From Dipylidium caninum (Eukaryota; Platyhelminthes; Cestoda; Cyclophyllidea; Dipylidiidae): DNA of 64,000 nt. A program made the position numbers and the translations under genes. Within the stretch, counting starts at the first letter, position 1. Every line of letters begins with the position of its first letter. This document shows positions 40,201 through 54,000 of the stretch, piece after piece. The stretch spans positions 2,108,001 to 2,172,000 of the forward strand of contig QEYB01001046.1 of NCBI GenBank assembly GCA_017562135.1, in the 5' to 3' direction. The notes beneath the pieces were generated by a model that saw only the letters and a list, made by a program, of their open reading frames with translations, was not told the origin of the DNA and made no database searches.

Positions 40201-43200
40201 TTAGTGTCACCGGGGAGGCGATTTGCACCTGCCACCCGCAGTACACTGGAAACTTCTGTGAGAGGCTGCGAGACCCCTGCGTGGAAGGACACATTAACAC
40301 AACCCTCGGCAACAGGGAGCAGCTCACGTGAGTCTCTTTACCTCCTGCCTCATTTGCAAATAACTCTTGCATTGCCCGTCGCGTTGCGATGCGGTCCATG
40401 GATTTTGCCCCCTCTGGTGAACAAATGGATGCCCATGTGAATGCTCCGGATAGTGGAGGTCGCGAGGAGGTGGCATGAAGGCGCGTTGAGCAAAAGCGCC
40501 CAGATACATTCAACTTCGATTGAAGCAGAATAGTTTTAAGAAAATGAAAATGGCTTATCTGTAACGAGACGAGACCCTACTTACCCAGGAAAGAAGACAG
40601 GTCTGTCGTCCATTTTGCTTTTCTTGGCGGTCATGTCCATAACATTCCCCCTGAAATCCGCAAAACCGACTTTCAAATTCATTCTAGCCCCACTCGCGAC
40701 GTCATCTGGCCACTATTCGATGACTTTTCTTCAACCGAATGACACTTAAAGTCACTGTCCATGTCGTTCAGACTAGTTATGCTAATGTAGAAATCTGAAC
40801 TTGGTGTCCATGTTAAATTGAGGGGAGGCTATGACACTATTGGACCTCGAGGAAGTAAGGGAGGCCTCTCACGAACAGCGAGTTTGGCATTCTGGGTCTT
40901 TTACATCAGACGGACCGTTGCCCATGTGGATTAAAAGACACTAGGGAATTTGGACTCATTTCGGCTGGAATTGCGCTGTCGGAAGCTTGAGAAGTTTCAA
41001 GTCAAATCTTCGTACTTGCAACATTAACTGACAGATTACCGAAAAATAATCTGTTCGACTTGAAAGCCCACCGTCCACGGACGGGCGCCCGTGCTATCGG
41101 CAGGGCAAACTGATGCGCACGTCCTACTTGAGTGCGATTTTCGGTGGCCTCCCGCGTGCCGTGGCACAATGATCCGAGGAAGAAGGGCTGCGGGCTTTCC
41201 GCCCGCCTAATTGGGCGAGGACTCGCTATCGGCACGTGTGGACACGAGGCCGAACCGGTCCCGGGCCGTGAACCGTGAGGGGAAGGGGACAGCTGATTCC
41301 TCCTCAGGTTGTGCGTGCGAAACAGCGGGACGTTGATTAAACCACACGGCTGTCATTAAATGCATATGCAGAAACGAAAATGCAGCTAAAATCAGCCTTA
41401 CTTATTAAGGAAGCTTTCGCATCCATGACGTCCATGCCTTCCCGACCTTTCGCGTGGTGCCAATAAGTCTTCCCTCCTTCGAAGGCCCGAGGTGGCGGGT
41501 GAATCCATCAAATTGGCACTGCTTTTGCTGTGAGGCGGGATGCCACAGACTACTGGTTTTGTTTTGTGTCACTGCACTCCAAAATTTGTCTGGCGTCTCT
41601 TTCTCTACTGCCCAGTGGCCGGAAAAACATTAATGGGAGAATCCGCGATATCTGTGAAAACCTACTTGGCTCATTTAGAGTCCTCTCGACCATTTTTTAG
41701 CATACATGTTGAGGGAATAATCTAAACTTATCAACGCGTACAACTGGGTTGGTTAGTACCGTTCCCCAGAAAGAGCCTCATACTGGCGGGCGCATACGCG
41801 GCGCGAGTGTAGCAGATACTAGAATGAGCAATACAGGACGTCCGTGACATGGATGGTCTTGAATCGACTCATCACCCGCTACCTCGCACAAAATCATGAT
41901 TACATTCAAAGGCCCACCTCCCTGCGAAATAACCTCAGAAAGGGGCTGCGCGGGCTACGGCCTCTGCCGCTCACACAGGTCGAGGTTTCATGTGAGGGCA
42001 CATGAGTGGGCATCTTAGACTGCGACGCCTTCACCTTCACCTTCACCGTCGCTCGAGGCTGAGTAGCCACCGAGATCTACATCTGAACAATTTTAAACAG
42101 GCTGGTGAGTGGTCGAACCATGTGTCGAATGGATATGGGTGGAACGCCCACCGACCCGGAGTACAGGGAAGTGGAGACGACAGCGGAGTCCGGTGGCAAT
42201 GGTACCCGCGTGGAGGTAATCACTCTGCCCCAACACTCGCGGTGCTCGGCGAAGCTAGGCACGCTGGACTACCTCTGCCACTGCGAGGCTCCCTTCGTGG
42301 AAGACGTCACTTTGCCAGCACCCAACTGCCTGCTCCAGGTGGGCATCTGCGACTCCAAACTCTGCGTCCACGGCAGTTGCATAACTACCGCCGATGGACG
42401 GAGCATGGCCATCTGCATGTGCTACGCTGGCTACATGGGACCGCAGTGCAGTCAAAGGGTCAGTGATTCCTTTGCGTTACCATGCAAAGACCCTCGTCTG
42501 CGTCGGATGGGACAACCTGGTGGCGCCAATTATGCGCATGGGATTTCATTTGCTCTAGGTTGAAGAATGGAGCGTATGGACGTCGTGTAAACCGGATTGT
42601 GGACGCTTTCGGGCTCGCACTAGAACGCGGATTATAAGTCCACAGGAGGAGAACGGTCAGACGGAGACCATACGGCAGGTGCGTCTCCCGGACACTGTTT
42701 GCTATTTGCACTGAAGGCGTGGTAACGGGCTGTGAAAACTGCTACGAGTGCAAATAAACGCATTTAAGCCACGAGATCCCAGAGAAAAGCAGTCTTCCTT
42801 GGAGCCTCTGATTAAAGTAACAGCTCACAAGATGGGCTAGGGATGAATAGCCTGAGCTCTGAGGCATGCGCACTCTGATGGACAACACTTCGTGACACGA
42901 AAGTGAGTCTTTCCTCCGAAGTCGGAGGGCACATCGTGGTCCAGTGGTTGTCGTAAGAGGACCAGGCATAAAATGATACTTGAACAGGGCAAAGTTAATC
43001 GCCTCGACCCTTGCTCGTGTCAAACTGTCTGTAGGTAGGCGCCAACCGATGGTCTGGTCTCAATTCAGGTAAGTGGGGATGGCAAGGGAAGACGAATGGT
43101 CATAAATTTTGGAGTATTACTGAATTTGGCATTGATATCCTTCTGAGTGCGCCTCCGCAAAATGCCGGATTAGTGTGCATCTTTCGAGACTAATTCGTTC

Positions 43201-43714
43201 TTAAGGAAGATGTCAAACTGTCTCTCCGCAAATGTCCACTCCTCCAAAATGTGCTCGTGCATACTCCGTCCTCTCCCCGGCGCGATGGTGGGGGCGAACA
43301 AGGACGAAGTGAGCAAAACCACGAGTGCCAGGCTGAGGCCTGTAGTGCGTAGGTTGAGCTTCCAAAGCAGATAGCGGCTCAGAATCTCCTCGCAAGTAGC
43401 CATCTGACAAGTCGTCTGTGTCACAGGACTTTCCTCAGCCAGCTTTACGTCGACACATTGACTTCACAACTCCTCTCCATGTTTTTTGTCTCCTCCTCGT
43501 CTTCCAGGAAGAAGTTTGTCCCCCACGCCTGGGCAACGATTGTCCCATAACAATTCTGGGCGGAAGCAATGAAACGGAGCACCTCTTCATCAGCCTCTTC
43601 GACATCTCCAACCCGGAGGCCTTGAAGCTGCAGACCTTTACTGCCACCTGCGCCGTCCTGCTCATCGCCTTCATACAAGTCCTGCGATTTGTCACCTTCA
43701 TCCTTGTGCCTTAA
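37224..43714 (+). CDS. EGF / thrombospondin type-1 / transmembrane protein (N terminus not found)
   Basis: Seven exons, 37224-37613, 38003-38249, 39799-40016, 40205-40327, 42101-42458, 42559-42678 and 43508-43714, join with matching phases into 553 codons plus stop. The first about 210 residues are unfamiliar, rich in Trp and Arg. An EGF-like region follows (ECDCKAGF, then CTCHPQYTGNFC), then a second Cys-rich stretch ending CMCYAGYMGPQC, the usual EGF C-x-C-x-x-G-[YF] pattern. Exon 42559-42678 opens a thrombospondin type-1 repeat (WSVWTSCKPDCGRFRARTRT) that finishes in the last exon with two more cysteines. Only four TSP1 cysteines are visible instead of six. The last exon ends in a hydrophobic span (about 25 residues from TFTATCAVLLIAF) directly before the stop, so the protein is probably a type I membrane protein with almost no cytoplasmic tail, or is GPI-anchored. 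Potential N-glycosylation sites (NGT, NET) fit an extracellular role. I do not recognise the overall architecture; the upstream start is missing. Confidence 0.75.
42028..42047 (+). repeat. CACCTT hexamer repeat
   Basis: Three tandem copies of a six-base unit in the intron just upstream of the acceptor at 42100 of the EGF/TSP1 gene; pyrimidine-rich. Confidence 0.5.
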
Positions 43715-43747
43715 CAATCGCATCTCCTCTCCCGTCCAAAGAGAGGA

Positions 43748-43753
43748 AATAAA
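43748..43753 (+). terminator. Poly(A) signal AATAAA of the EGF/TSP1 gene
   Basis: A canonical AATAAA starts 34 bases past the stop codon at 43712-43714, indicating a short 3' UTR. It supports 43714 as the true end of the gene. Confidence 0.65.
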
Positions 43754-45043
43754 CGTTTCCTTTGAGAGCAGGCGTGGTGTTATAACAAGTTATACAAATC
43801 CATTATGGGTAGGGAAACACGTTAGATTCGTTCAAACACATGGGAGTGAAAATTTTCGGGCTGAGTTATTCGCTTGCCATCGGGTCAAATTTATTAATCG
43901 TGAAGACTCGGCAGAGTTTGGAGTGGAAGTTCGTGCAAACAGAGGTCAATGGGAGCAAACATCATCATTCTTAGCAAAAGCAGCTTCCGACAAGGTGGAT
44001 GAGCATCCGTTAAATGGAGTCCCACTGCTTCCCTATCATTCTCTCGTTCACGGCCTTGATGGAAAGTGTTTGGGGCAAATGGTAGTACACGCAAAAGCTA
44101 GATTTTTCTGTCCATCTCAAAGTGAGGTCCTCTCGGCCGAGGGTGGCCAGATGTCTCTCCGTGTCTGTAGGCCTTTACCTCAATAACTTTGAGGGAGATT
44201 GCTAAATTGAGCTCCTGGCGCTTCTCCTTTCACCGCATGCCAAGGCCTTCCATGTCAACGGTTAGCCTGCTTAACGCCTCTCAGAGGAAGAAAAGACACG
44301 CCACGCTCCTGCTCCCACGGGCGTCTAAGTTGTTACTGGTGAAGACTGGAGCTGGTACAATAAGGAGTCGACAGAGATGTTGCGCTTCTCTATGGCAGCA
44401 GTGGCTGCTTGTCCTCAATTCACTTTGTGAAACAGAATCGACAGAGGTTCAAAGGGTCCGGCTCATTTAAAAAAAAGTGCTAAAATGAAGTTCGAATGAA
44501 TTTAATCAAATAGGGAACTAGGTGTTGAGGCAGTGGGTAAAACTTGGGACCTCACAGAATGAACGCAAAAGGAATAAAGACGACTTTCCACAGCGATTAA
44601 ATTACTTTCGTAAAAAATGAGTGCATAAGTGCCAATGGGGGGGGGAATGGTTTAACTTACCCAACATCATCTGAGAATAAAATGAGAGAACAACTGGTGT
44701 GCATGTTCACCGGTTGAAGGGAATAATTGTGTCGAAACCCGAGATCAACTGGCCTGGGGATGTGGGAGACGAGGAGAGCGACCAGCGTGGTGCTCGTATG
44801 TCCGCGTTCGCCTACGTAAGCAGACGGCCACGTCCGCACCGCCGGAGGGGAGGAGGCGTTCGGAGCGCGGCGCGGGCATTGGCCGGAGCACCGGCCAGCT
44901 CTCTGCCCACGCCGCCCGCCTGATTGGCCCTGGAGGAGGGTCGATGGCCAGGGCGAACAGCCCCAGCGCACGGCCTCGGCGACTCACTTCTGCAGGCCGG
45001 ACTGCTGCCCGCAGGCTCAGGCATCTCCTCCTCTCCCGCATCC
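43754..45043. other. Intergenic stretch before the alpha2delta gene
   Basis: No gene seen. An ORF of 165 codons (43689-44186) starts inside the last exon of the preceding gene in another frame and has no recognisable motif. The final 250 bases, from about 44790, become GC- and CpG-rich and run into the first coding exon of the alpha2delta gene, so a promoter or 5' UTR there is likely. Confidence 0.4.
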
Positions 45044-48000
45044 ATGCCCCGGTCCTCGGCCTTCCTACTCTTCTTAACTGTTTCTCTCATCGCCCTCCCC
45101 TCCCGCGCCGTTCAATCTTCCGATCTGCTCGAACGAACGTGAGTTTGAACTTTTCTAAGGGAACGATAGCATAATTTTACAGGGTGGCCAGATGGTCTCA
45201 GCAACTCTACCAGTCATTCACTTCCCTTCGAGAGGTCATTGCCGCGGGGCACTTGAGTCAGGTAAGCAATTACCACACAGGGCAGTTACGGCGTTGGAGG
45301 AGAAGTTGTTCAAGCGATGTTGCGCTGTAGATGTACAATGGAAGTATGTTCGGAGTGCAAGAAATGACGGACGCTTACGCACGCAGGCTGCTCGACAGAG
45401 CCGTCGGGGAGCTGACGCGGATGATTCGCCAAAAGGAGAAAGCCCTTGAGGTAACCACGGAAGGTGTCAATGAGTTGCCGTACGGGGTCCTTGAACATAT
45501 CTTATTCTTACCTCCGAGAGGTGATGCCGAGAGTTTATTATTAGGACTCACCTCGAATGTGTGGACATCTTGAGTGAATCACAAACACAAAATAACCTTC
45601 ACATTTTGCAAACGCCGCTCACTGGAATGCAGCCTTGTGTCGACTTTGTGGTTAGCGCAACCCTCTACCGAGAGTCTGCAACGAAAAGCTGTTAGATCGT
45701 TAATAAGACATCTTTGAGATAACTCCGTCGAAAAAGATGATTCCAGTAGAAATACGGCGAATCAACTTTAACTGGCCCACTTTATTAGAATCTCTCTTTC
45801 ACCAATTCTACTCAGTCGGCCTCAACGTAGGCGTGAGTTGGGCACTTGGGGGAGAACGGACTTTTAGTCGGCTAATATGAGACTCTCTTTTTCTGTAGAA
45901 GCTGCGAAATAGCATTGAAGAGGAGTACAAGAATCAGGAGCCGCTGGAACACGACGAAGTGCGTTGACTCGTCATGCCAGTGAATAACAGTGAGAGGAAA
46001 TTTGTTCAGCTCGGTCTTCCTTTCCGTCCTAGTGTTACATTCGCGCCAAGTCGGTAAGCCTTTTCCCCTATCCCACTGACGAGAACGGAACCGCCACCGT
46101 CCCCTGCAACGAGTCACAGTACCTCCCCCTCGAAGTCGACCCGCTTTTTGCCAATTTCTACGTCAGTCGAAATATCTCCGCTGCCCACGTCCCCACCAAC
46201 GTTTACGATCTGTGTGCGTGTGAATAATTTCTGTAGAAGAGATGACTCGGCTGTTTGTATCTTTGTCAAACGTTTTTTCTCGATTTACGCTCCGAATCAT
46301 CTGGCAATGTTTTTGCGTCGAAGAAGAACGATAAGTCTTTAGTTAGCTAAAATATGCACTGCCTCTGCGAGATGACGACAGTAAAATTCGACAGCATTTG
46401 CTGTAATTCGTTGTGCGTTGGGGTGGAGAGCTCTGCTCGTGTACTCTCGGGAGTGGACACTTACTGACAGCAGTCAGCCTCTGACTCCGCCACTGTTCGC
46501 AGTGCTATCGAGTCTTTTTTTGTCTACAGCGAAAGAAATCCTCACGGTTGGCAATTGGACCCACCATTTGGACGAAGTTTTCAAGGAGAATATTAAAGAG
46601 GACCCCCTTTTGAAATGGCAGTATTTTTGCAGTTCCACCGGCTTCTTCAAGTTTTACCCCGGTGGGTACATTCTCTTGTGGCCGCTTTCTTCCATCGCCT
46701 GAGACCCAGCAGGACTAATTTCCCTTGTCGAACTCTAGGCGCCATGTGGGGTGTTCAACTGGCAGACCTGAAACTGGACTTTTTTGACTGCCGTTCCACT
46801 GCTTGGTAAGGACAGGCAACGCGCTTTAAGGCATAAATCTCAACTACCCATGGAACTCACTTTAAACTTCAACTTTCCCACTCGGAGCGCCTAAACGTCA
46901 GTGTTTCTTCTCGGTCGAAAGGTACGTTGGAGCAGCCTCCTACCCAATCGAGATGATCATCCTTGCGGACAAGAGTGGCAGCATGAAAGGACGGCGAAAT
47001 ACAATCTGTAACGCGACTATCTCCGAGTTGCTGAACACCCTCACAGACGACGACTTCTTCAACGTAATATACGTAAGTTGACGTTCAACAACTCCCTCCC
47101 CTCGCGCGTTCACTTTTCTCCCAAGGTCAGGTAAACTGCGGAAGCCTTTTTAAACTCGCCTAGCGAATTCTGCCCCCACAAGACTTACAGTCAGCCAGTC
47201 AGCCTACTGCCTGTCACACGGCGTTTAACGCCAGAGCGCCAGCGAACTGATGCGCAATAATCCAGAGGACTCCCCACTCTCACGTCAATCTGCAGCCTTT
47301 TCGCATAAGGTTGAGGGAAAAGCCTCATGTCGAGAGGCAAATCGGGCGCCAGGATAGTCGATTAGACAATTTTTTCTCAACTCGCCCTTATCATTCGCAG
47401 AGCGAAACCGCGTTGTGGTGAGACAAGAAAGGGAACTGGCTTGAGCGTTAATGATATTTTAAATAGCTGGAAAGATTAGAAGAGATGACTGTGAGGAATA
47501 TTGACAAATTGCATTTTAGTTCTCGGAATCCCTGAAATACGCCGAAGAATTCGTGACAGATCGTCTCATTCAGGCAACTCGGCCAAACAAAGACGTAAGT
47601 CATCTCCACCTTGGAACTTCAACGCTGGCCACAAAGAGCCCGTTTATGACTTTGTCCGACAGCCAGGATTATTGTTTACTTCGCCGATTTATGGCGGTTT
47701 TCTTAATAGGAATATTTAGTAACTCCGTGTAAATAATTTACAGCGAATAGTGCGGGGATTCGCTGACCACCTGCCAAACGGGACCTCAAATTTTAGAGCG
47801 GCCCTAACGGAGGCCTTCGCTCTGCTCAACATTGTGAGTGCGAAGTCCTCTTTCCTTGCCATTAAGGCGTTACCACAGCGCTTCCCTCCACACCCTTCTC
47901 ACTCCCCTAGTCCGCCAATGGAATCGGCATAAACCGCTGCAACAAGATGATCATCCTCATAACGGACGGAGTGCCCGAAGACTTCGCCGACTTGTTTAAA

Positions 48001-51000
48001 CAGTACAATCCCGAGGTGAGTGACCGCTACGCCCTGAAGGATTTCCTTTGGCCTTCAGAAAATAATGAAAACATCAACTTACCATGAGTGTGGGCGATAA
48101 ATTTAACTCCTGGTCCGACGGGCCGTGACACAGGATGGGTCTTCTCCGGGCTGGAGGAGTTAACTCTCACATCACGCCTGTGAGTTGAGGAATCGCTGAG
48201 AGCTGCGGCAGACGCGGCGGTTATCACAGTGGGAGGTCGTGCAAAATGCTCTAGTGGAGACGAATCCTCGAAAGATTAGGAGTCTCTCTTAAAAATGCTC
48301 TTCCCATTCTATTGTACTAAAATAACGAGGCAGTTTTGGGCAATTATGGGACAGGGAGGTCATTTTCCCCACGGATGAGGGGATTTTACAGGACCATGTT
48401 TAGATGCGACGCAGGTTGTTGACTTTAAACTCACAGTGGCCGGGTGGAGTGTTTCGGAAGTAAGTCCACATAAGTCCCAAATGTGGCCAATCGGGAGGGG
48501 AAAGGTGTTGTTCAAGCAGGGCATTTACTGGTCCCGTCTTCTCACGCTCTCATTGCGAAGAAGATGCCGCTCGACTTCCCACAACCGGAAAGAATTTGGT
48601 CTCGCGAAAGACTGACAGCCATGGCCAGTTGTGGGTGTTCATTGCTGCCACCTGGTCACTTTGGGTACTCATGTCGAAGTAGCACGAAATTAACTTTTTT
48701 CATGAAATCTGTTGTTCTATGAGAGTCATACATGGGCGATTTGTCATTACTGTAGCGGAACGTGCGCGTTTTCACCTTCCTCCTCGGCCAACATTCAGCC
48801 GACGAGAGCATCGTCCGGAGAATTGCCTGCATTAACCGCGGTAATTTCGTCATCACTGACCTCTTCCTGCCTCCGTTTTGCAAAATACACCTGACGAAGG
48901 TCTGAGGTAGGCATTCTGGCTGTCGGACGCCTCGAGTAGGTGCACAGAGGTGCACTCGGTCTTTCCTCGACACTGTCACATCTGCCGCCTCAGCGCCGCG
49001 ACGCCCCCACGCCATTTTCGACGCTTGGCACTTAACGAAGCAATAAAACTCTACAGGGCGGAGTCGCCACATCCAGTCCTAAATGAGTTAGGAAGAACAC
49101 CTTTTAATTAGAAAGCGGCTGTAAGCTTAGAGAAGGTGGCAATGACGCAAAATGCTGCCGGGAGGCTGTCTTTGTTACATTACAACTTCCGGCGTCTCAC
49201 ACACTTTTATCCATAGGGATGACTTGCGTTTGCTTTGACCAAGTTAACCTACCACTGGAGACATAGGACGTTTCGAGGGTGTGGGCTGGCTGCAGCCGGT
49301 TTAATGCTGCCTCGTCGTGCTTCTTCTAGGCATGCACGCCAACATCGCGAACCTGGCCGACGTGAAGGAGAATGTGCTGGTAAGTGCGCCGCACACCAGC
49401 GGCATTGCGCTCGGTCCTGTTCACGTCCTCTTAGCCAAGCTCTTTTTCCGCTAGAAGTACATCGACATTGTTGCCAGATCGAATGCCATTCTCGACGATT
49501 CCTTCGTCCGCTGGAGCGGGGTCACCCAGTTACAACTCAATTTGATGGTGTGTTTTCCTCCCTGCATTTACTTCATCACCTCCACTGTTCTAATGAACGT
49601 CTTTAAGCGCAGGAAGAAGTTCCCATCGGGCCGCAACCCTAACAAAATAACTTGGTAATCTATGCGACAACCTCTCAAGACGCATTCAGAGCTATTAGGA
49701 GAGTTCATCCCGTTATGCTATTCCTCCCGTCCTAATTTTAACGAGCGGTAGACAGGCTGCGTCCACTCCCACCGACCGTAGTCAGTTGACTCTTTTACTT
49801 GCTGATTTTAGGCCTCACATCAGTGCAAGTCCTCTGTCTGCCTTTCAGAATCTCCTGCCGGAAAATTTTACCCGTCCCATTGATCCAACGCTGGTAAGGT
49901 TTGGTGCTGCGGAAGTGGCGCTGCCGTACAGCAGCCGTTAACCGGTAACCGCCGTGTTTTGGGCTTTTCCCTAGAATGCAACAGGGGTGGATAACACGAC
50001 GACGGTGGAGGAGGCGATGCAAGCGGACGACACGGATTCAAACAACGTTCCTCTGGTAGTATTAATAAAAATTGGGCTGTTGGGCACCCTGGCCACGTTG
50101 TTGCATGCTACACGCTTCTTTTTGTCAACTTTTACCTTCAGTACCCTACTTTGACTCCCCAACTCCTTTAAGTGGGTGTGTGATAGTCATTTTGGGACAT
50201 TGAGGAAGCGATGCCCCATGGAAGCCGCCGTCTTGGCGTTTACATTTGTAGGGAAGTGAGAAATGCAACTGCTCTACCGCTTTCGCATATACTTCAATGA
50301 ATGCAGTTGCAACTGCAATTTAAATACATTTTTTAAGGGTAGGAGATGGAAATAACGTAAATTTTTACTTCGTAGCCGTCGAAGTTCGACTTACTTCCCT
50401 CACTTATGCTACAAGTTTCCGCGAGATTAATTTCGCCGCTTACGGTTTGGGTACCCTCTTCCAAGTCCTCCCCGAGATAACCAACTGGAACCAGAGAAGA
50501 ATTTACTGACCCTATTGGATTCTTTCAATGAACCTTAATGCCAACTCTAAGTGAGAGTCGAGGCAAAATTTTGGCCATTCCACCTGCTAAAAATGTACTC
50601 ACTTCTGAGACTGCATCCGAATAGACCTTATCAAGAGCATCGTCAACACAAGTTGATCGAGTCTCCCTTCAGGGAGTCCGAAACTCCTTCCACTTCATCA
50701 TAGGGTTGATGACGGGATTTTAGTCATTCCTCTTCTGCTCCCACAGCGGTGAGGCCGCGATGGGTCCTCAAGTGGCCGTTCTTGTCTCGTGAACACATTA
50801 TAGGCTCTGTGAGTGAGACAGTAGCCTAAACGGGCTGTTAACGGGGGGATCACGACAACGGGAGATGTGTCACTGACGCATGTGTTTCATTTTTACGGTT
50901 TCAAGCGGTCCTGGACACCATCCACGATGCGAAACACCCACTTCTTCGTCACACTCTCCCGTGCTGCGTATGACAAGACCAATGCAAGCGTAAGGCTCCC

Positions 51001-54000
51001 TCAAGTGCTTCCTGCCGTCTGCTATTGCTGCGAGTCCTCACCCGAATCCCCTTCATTTCAGTCCGAAAACAAGCATGGAATCCTTCTGGGCGTCACGGGA
51101 CTGGATATTCCGATGGACGTTATTCAAGACACGCTCAGAAGTTGGAAGGTTGATTTTCGCAGAACTATTAATTTTTCAACGTATAAAATCTGCCTTATTA
51201 AATTTTCAGCATTAAAACACTCATACTGTTATTTAAACTCCCAAAATGCTCTCTCATCCCTGGCAGTGAGTTAAGTAGGCCGAAAAAGGAAAAATAACGG
51301 GTGGATTGAAAGACGGATCACCATTTACGACTACTTACTCATTACTTAATGGCAGCAGCACTAATTTTCCATTCTCGCCCCCTCAATCAGTAATAAACTT
51401 GCGGGACTCAGGTCTTTTTAGTGTAACACGGCGACCAAATCCACGAGCGGAGACCATTAGAATAAGGTGAAAATTAGGTAACGTCCTGGAGACGTTTTTT
51501 CCCCTGGTCTCGCGTGAAGCAGCCTTGACGGCGGGGTGCGGAGTCGAGAAAAACTTCCTTCTAATGCTTAAGCACGACGCGTCTTGTCCTCCTGCAGACC
51601 GGGCCCCTCTCCTACTTCTTCGGCCTCACCAATAACGGATTCGTGTTGTTCCACCCCAACTACCGTCCAATGGTAACACTCGCGGTTCCGATAAGCAATT
51701 CTGCCATTTTAGCACGGCACACAACTAAAAAGGTACTATCGACACGTAGACTTGGACGAAGTGGAACAACCCCTCGAGCAGGTGCTCAACCCGGTAGGTT
51801 TTGGCGAAGTTTAGTCGGTGAAAAATTCGAACTCGTCTTTTCGCCACATGTTGTGGACATTTCAGTACACAGCGCTGCCAATGTACAATTCTACGGTGAG
51901 TCCTTATAGACAGGATGTTTTTGCTATGAAGATATGGAGGAGGACTAATCTGTGTCCTTAGTTGAGAAGAATAATGATCGACCGACTGTCCACCTCGACT
52001 GTTGGGACGACAATGGAAACACCGGAGGATTTCGTGAGTTATTCATTTTGGCTTACCCACTTTACTCGAGTGGGTCTTTCATTTGTCAAAATCGGATGCA
52101 GAGCTTATACGGTGCTTCCGTTCAACACGCAGCTCTCGGGCCTGCCGATGACGAAAAAGGTTTTCACCGCACCTCTCGCGGACACGCCCTTCGCGTTCGG
52201 CCTGGCGGTGCGATGGGTGAAGGAGGCTCAACGTGGATATCCCGTGCCTAAGTATGACACCGAAAAATTTTGGCGGCAGACGGCTATTCGGGGTTAGTAC
52301 TATCCACCCGCTCCATTCTCTAACTCCTCCCGCAAAGCCGACCTCACCCTGCCCACTGAAAGTACAGGGGTCATGCAGCCACAGGAATTCGCCGCCTATC
52401 CTGATTTTGGTTAGCCGAGGAAAGCACCTCACAACTCACACACGCGTTCACGGGGTGTTTATAAGTATGTTGACGCTTCCCGGGCGGAGGAGTTGCACCT
52501 CGGGAAGGCTGACGTTGACAGGAGTAGTGCGTGTAGACTCTCCCAGTTGCCAAAGGGCGTTTCGTCCACCATTGACGCCGTCGTCACAGGAGGCACTTCA
52601 GACAGCGCAATAGACGTGTGCTTTGTGGATGTTTTTCCACCGAAAATGAGGCTACTTGCCAGGAGACTGACATTTCATCCAACATCTTCTTCCCTCTTAG
52701 CTGCAGACACCGGCGTGCTCAACCCCCGATTCCTGAATCCCGCCCGGTCCTGTCAGATTGACGCAAATTTGCATTATGGGGCTAAGCTCGCTCCTCTGTG
52801 AGCAACTTCTTCGTTAGAGCAATAAATCTCCAATAGGATAGGCGTTTAAACTTGTTTTCCATGCAGGAGTTTCTGCAAATTTCGACGAGATTCTTTGCGG
52901 GTCTTTATGGAGGATCCTCTCTGCGCCTTACGAAATGTGGTTGTCGACAAAAATCTCCGAAACGAAAATGACTGTATGAATTTTAATTAATAGATGCACT
53001 ATTCTCAAAAAAATGTGACCTTTCGGCCACACAAAATGAATTCTGTGATAGGAAATAAATGACAGTAATATTAAAGTGGTTGTCCTTGAAAAGCGAGAAT
53101 TTTCAGGCGACATGGACCACATGGGACGCATCCTCATGGAAGCGAAGTCAACGGCCAAAATCTACGACTACTGGCGGAGAAATGCAAATCACCCAGCTAT
53201 TCGCAAGTCAGTTGAACTCGGCTTAAAGCTGATTTATGGTCCCATTTTTTAATTGTTAATGCCTCACCACAGGTTCGACGTCCAACAAGTCTTCAGTGTG
53301 CATCAGTCCCGGCCTCCTGCGCTACTACAACTTCTCCGAGGCCACCTACGAGTAGGGCTTTTGCCAGCAAACTTCGTGTCCAATCTCCACTAAGCTTTCA
53401 CCCGCCTCCTTCCTCCCTTCCTAGAGACTTTCTGGAGGAAATCAACGAAGGAGCCGAAAGTCCGCTCTACAAATCAACTGTACTTCAGGCGACTTTTTAC
53501 GAAAATATGAGAATGTTGGTGTTCAAGTCGCCAGCGAAACAAAGTAGGTCCGCTGGTCTAAAAGCCGTTCCTATGTCACTCGATGCAACAGTCGTAGTTG
53601 AATCGCCTAGTCGTATAGTAGGATTAGGCATGCGTTCTTAGATTTCAATTTCGGCTATTAGCAGTGAGGGAAACTTCTGCCTTGTTTGAAAGTCTTCAGG
53701 AATCACTTGGAGAAGAACATCTCCGTGCCTATGGTGGTGACAAGTGTCATCAGTAACCCGATCAACGTGGCCGTGGCTATGGGGATAGCCGGGATGCAGT
53801 TCAGCTACCAAAAGTTGGAGGAGCTCTTCTTTAAGCTGGTCAATGGTTGTGATTCAACCGACTGCCTGAAATGCAACGAGTCTGGGGTGCAGTGTTTCCT
53901 TACAACCACCTCGGGGCAAATTATCCTTTCTACGGCCGGCCACAAGGCGGTCAGCTCTATTTACTTGAGTTGGGCTTTAGTCTGGGCCATGGGGAAGAAG

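Noticed and set aside
42002..42466. 154-codon plus-strand ORF over the EGF exon
   Set aside because: Shadow frame of the real exon 42101-42458; the other frame has the EGF cysteine pattern and matching splice phases.
43689..44186. 165-codon ORF downstream of the EGF/TSP1 gene
   Set aside because: It starts out of frame inside the preceding last exon, spans that gene's poly(A) signal, and shows no motif.
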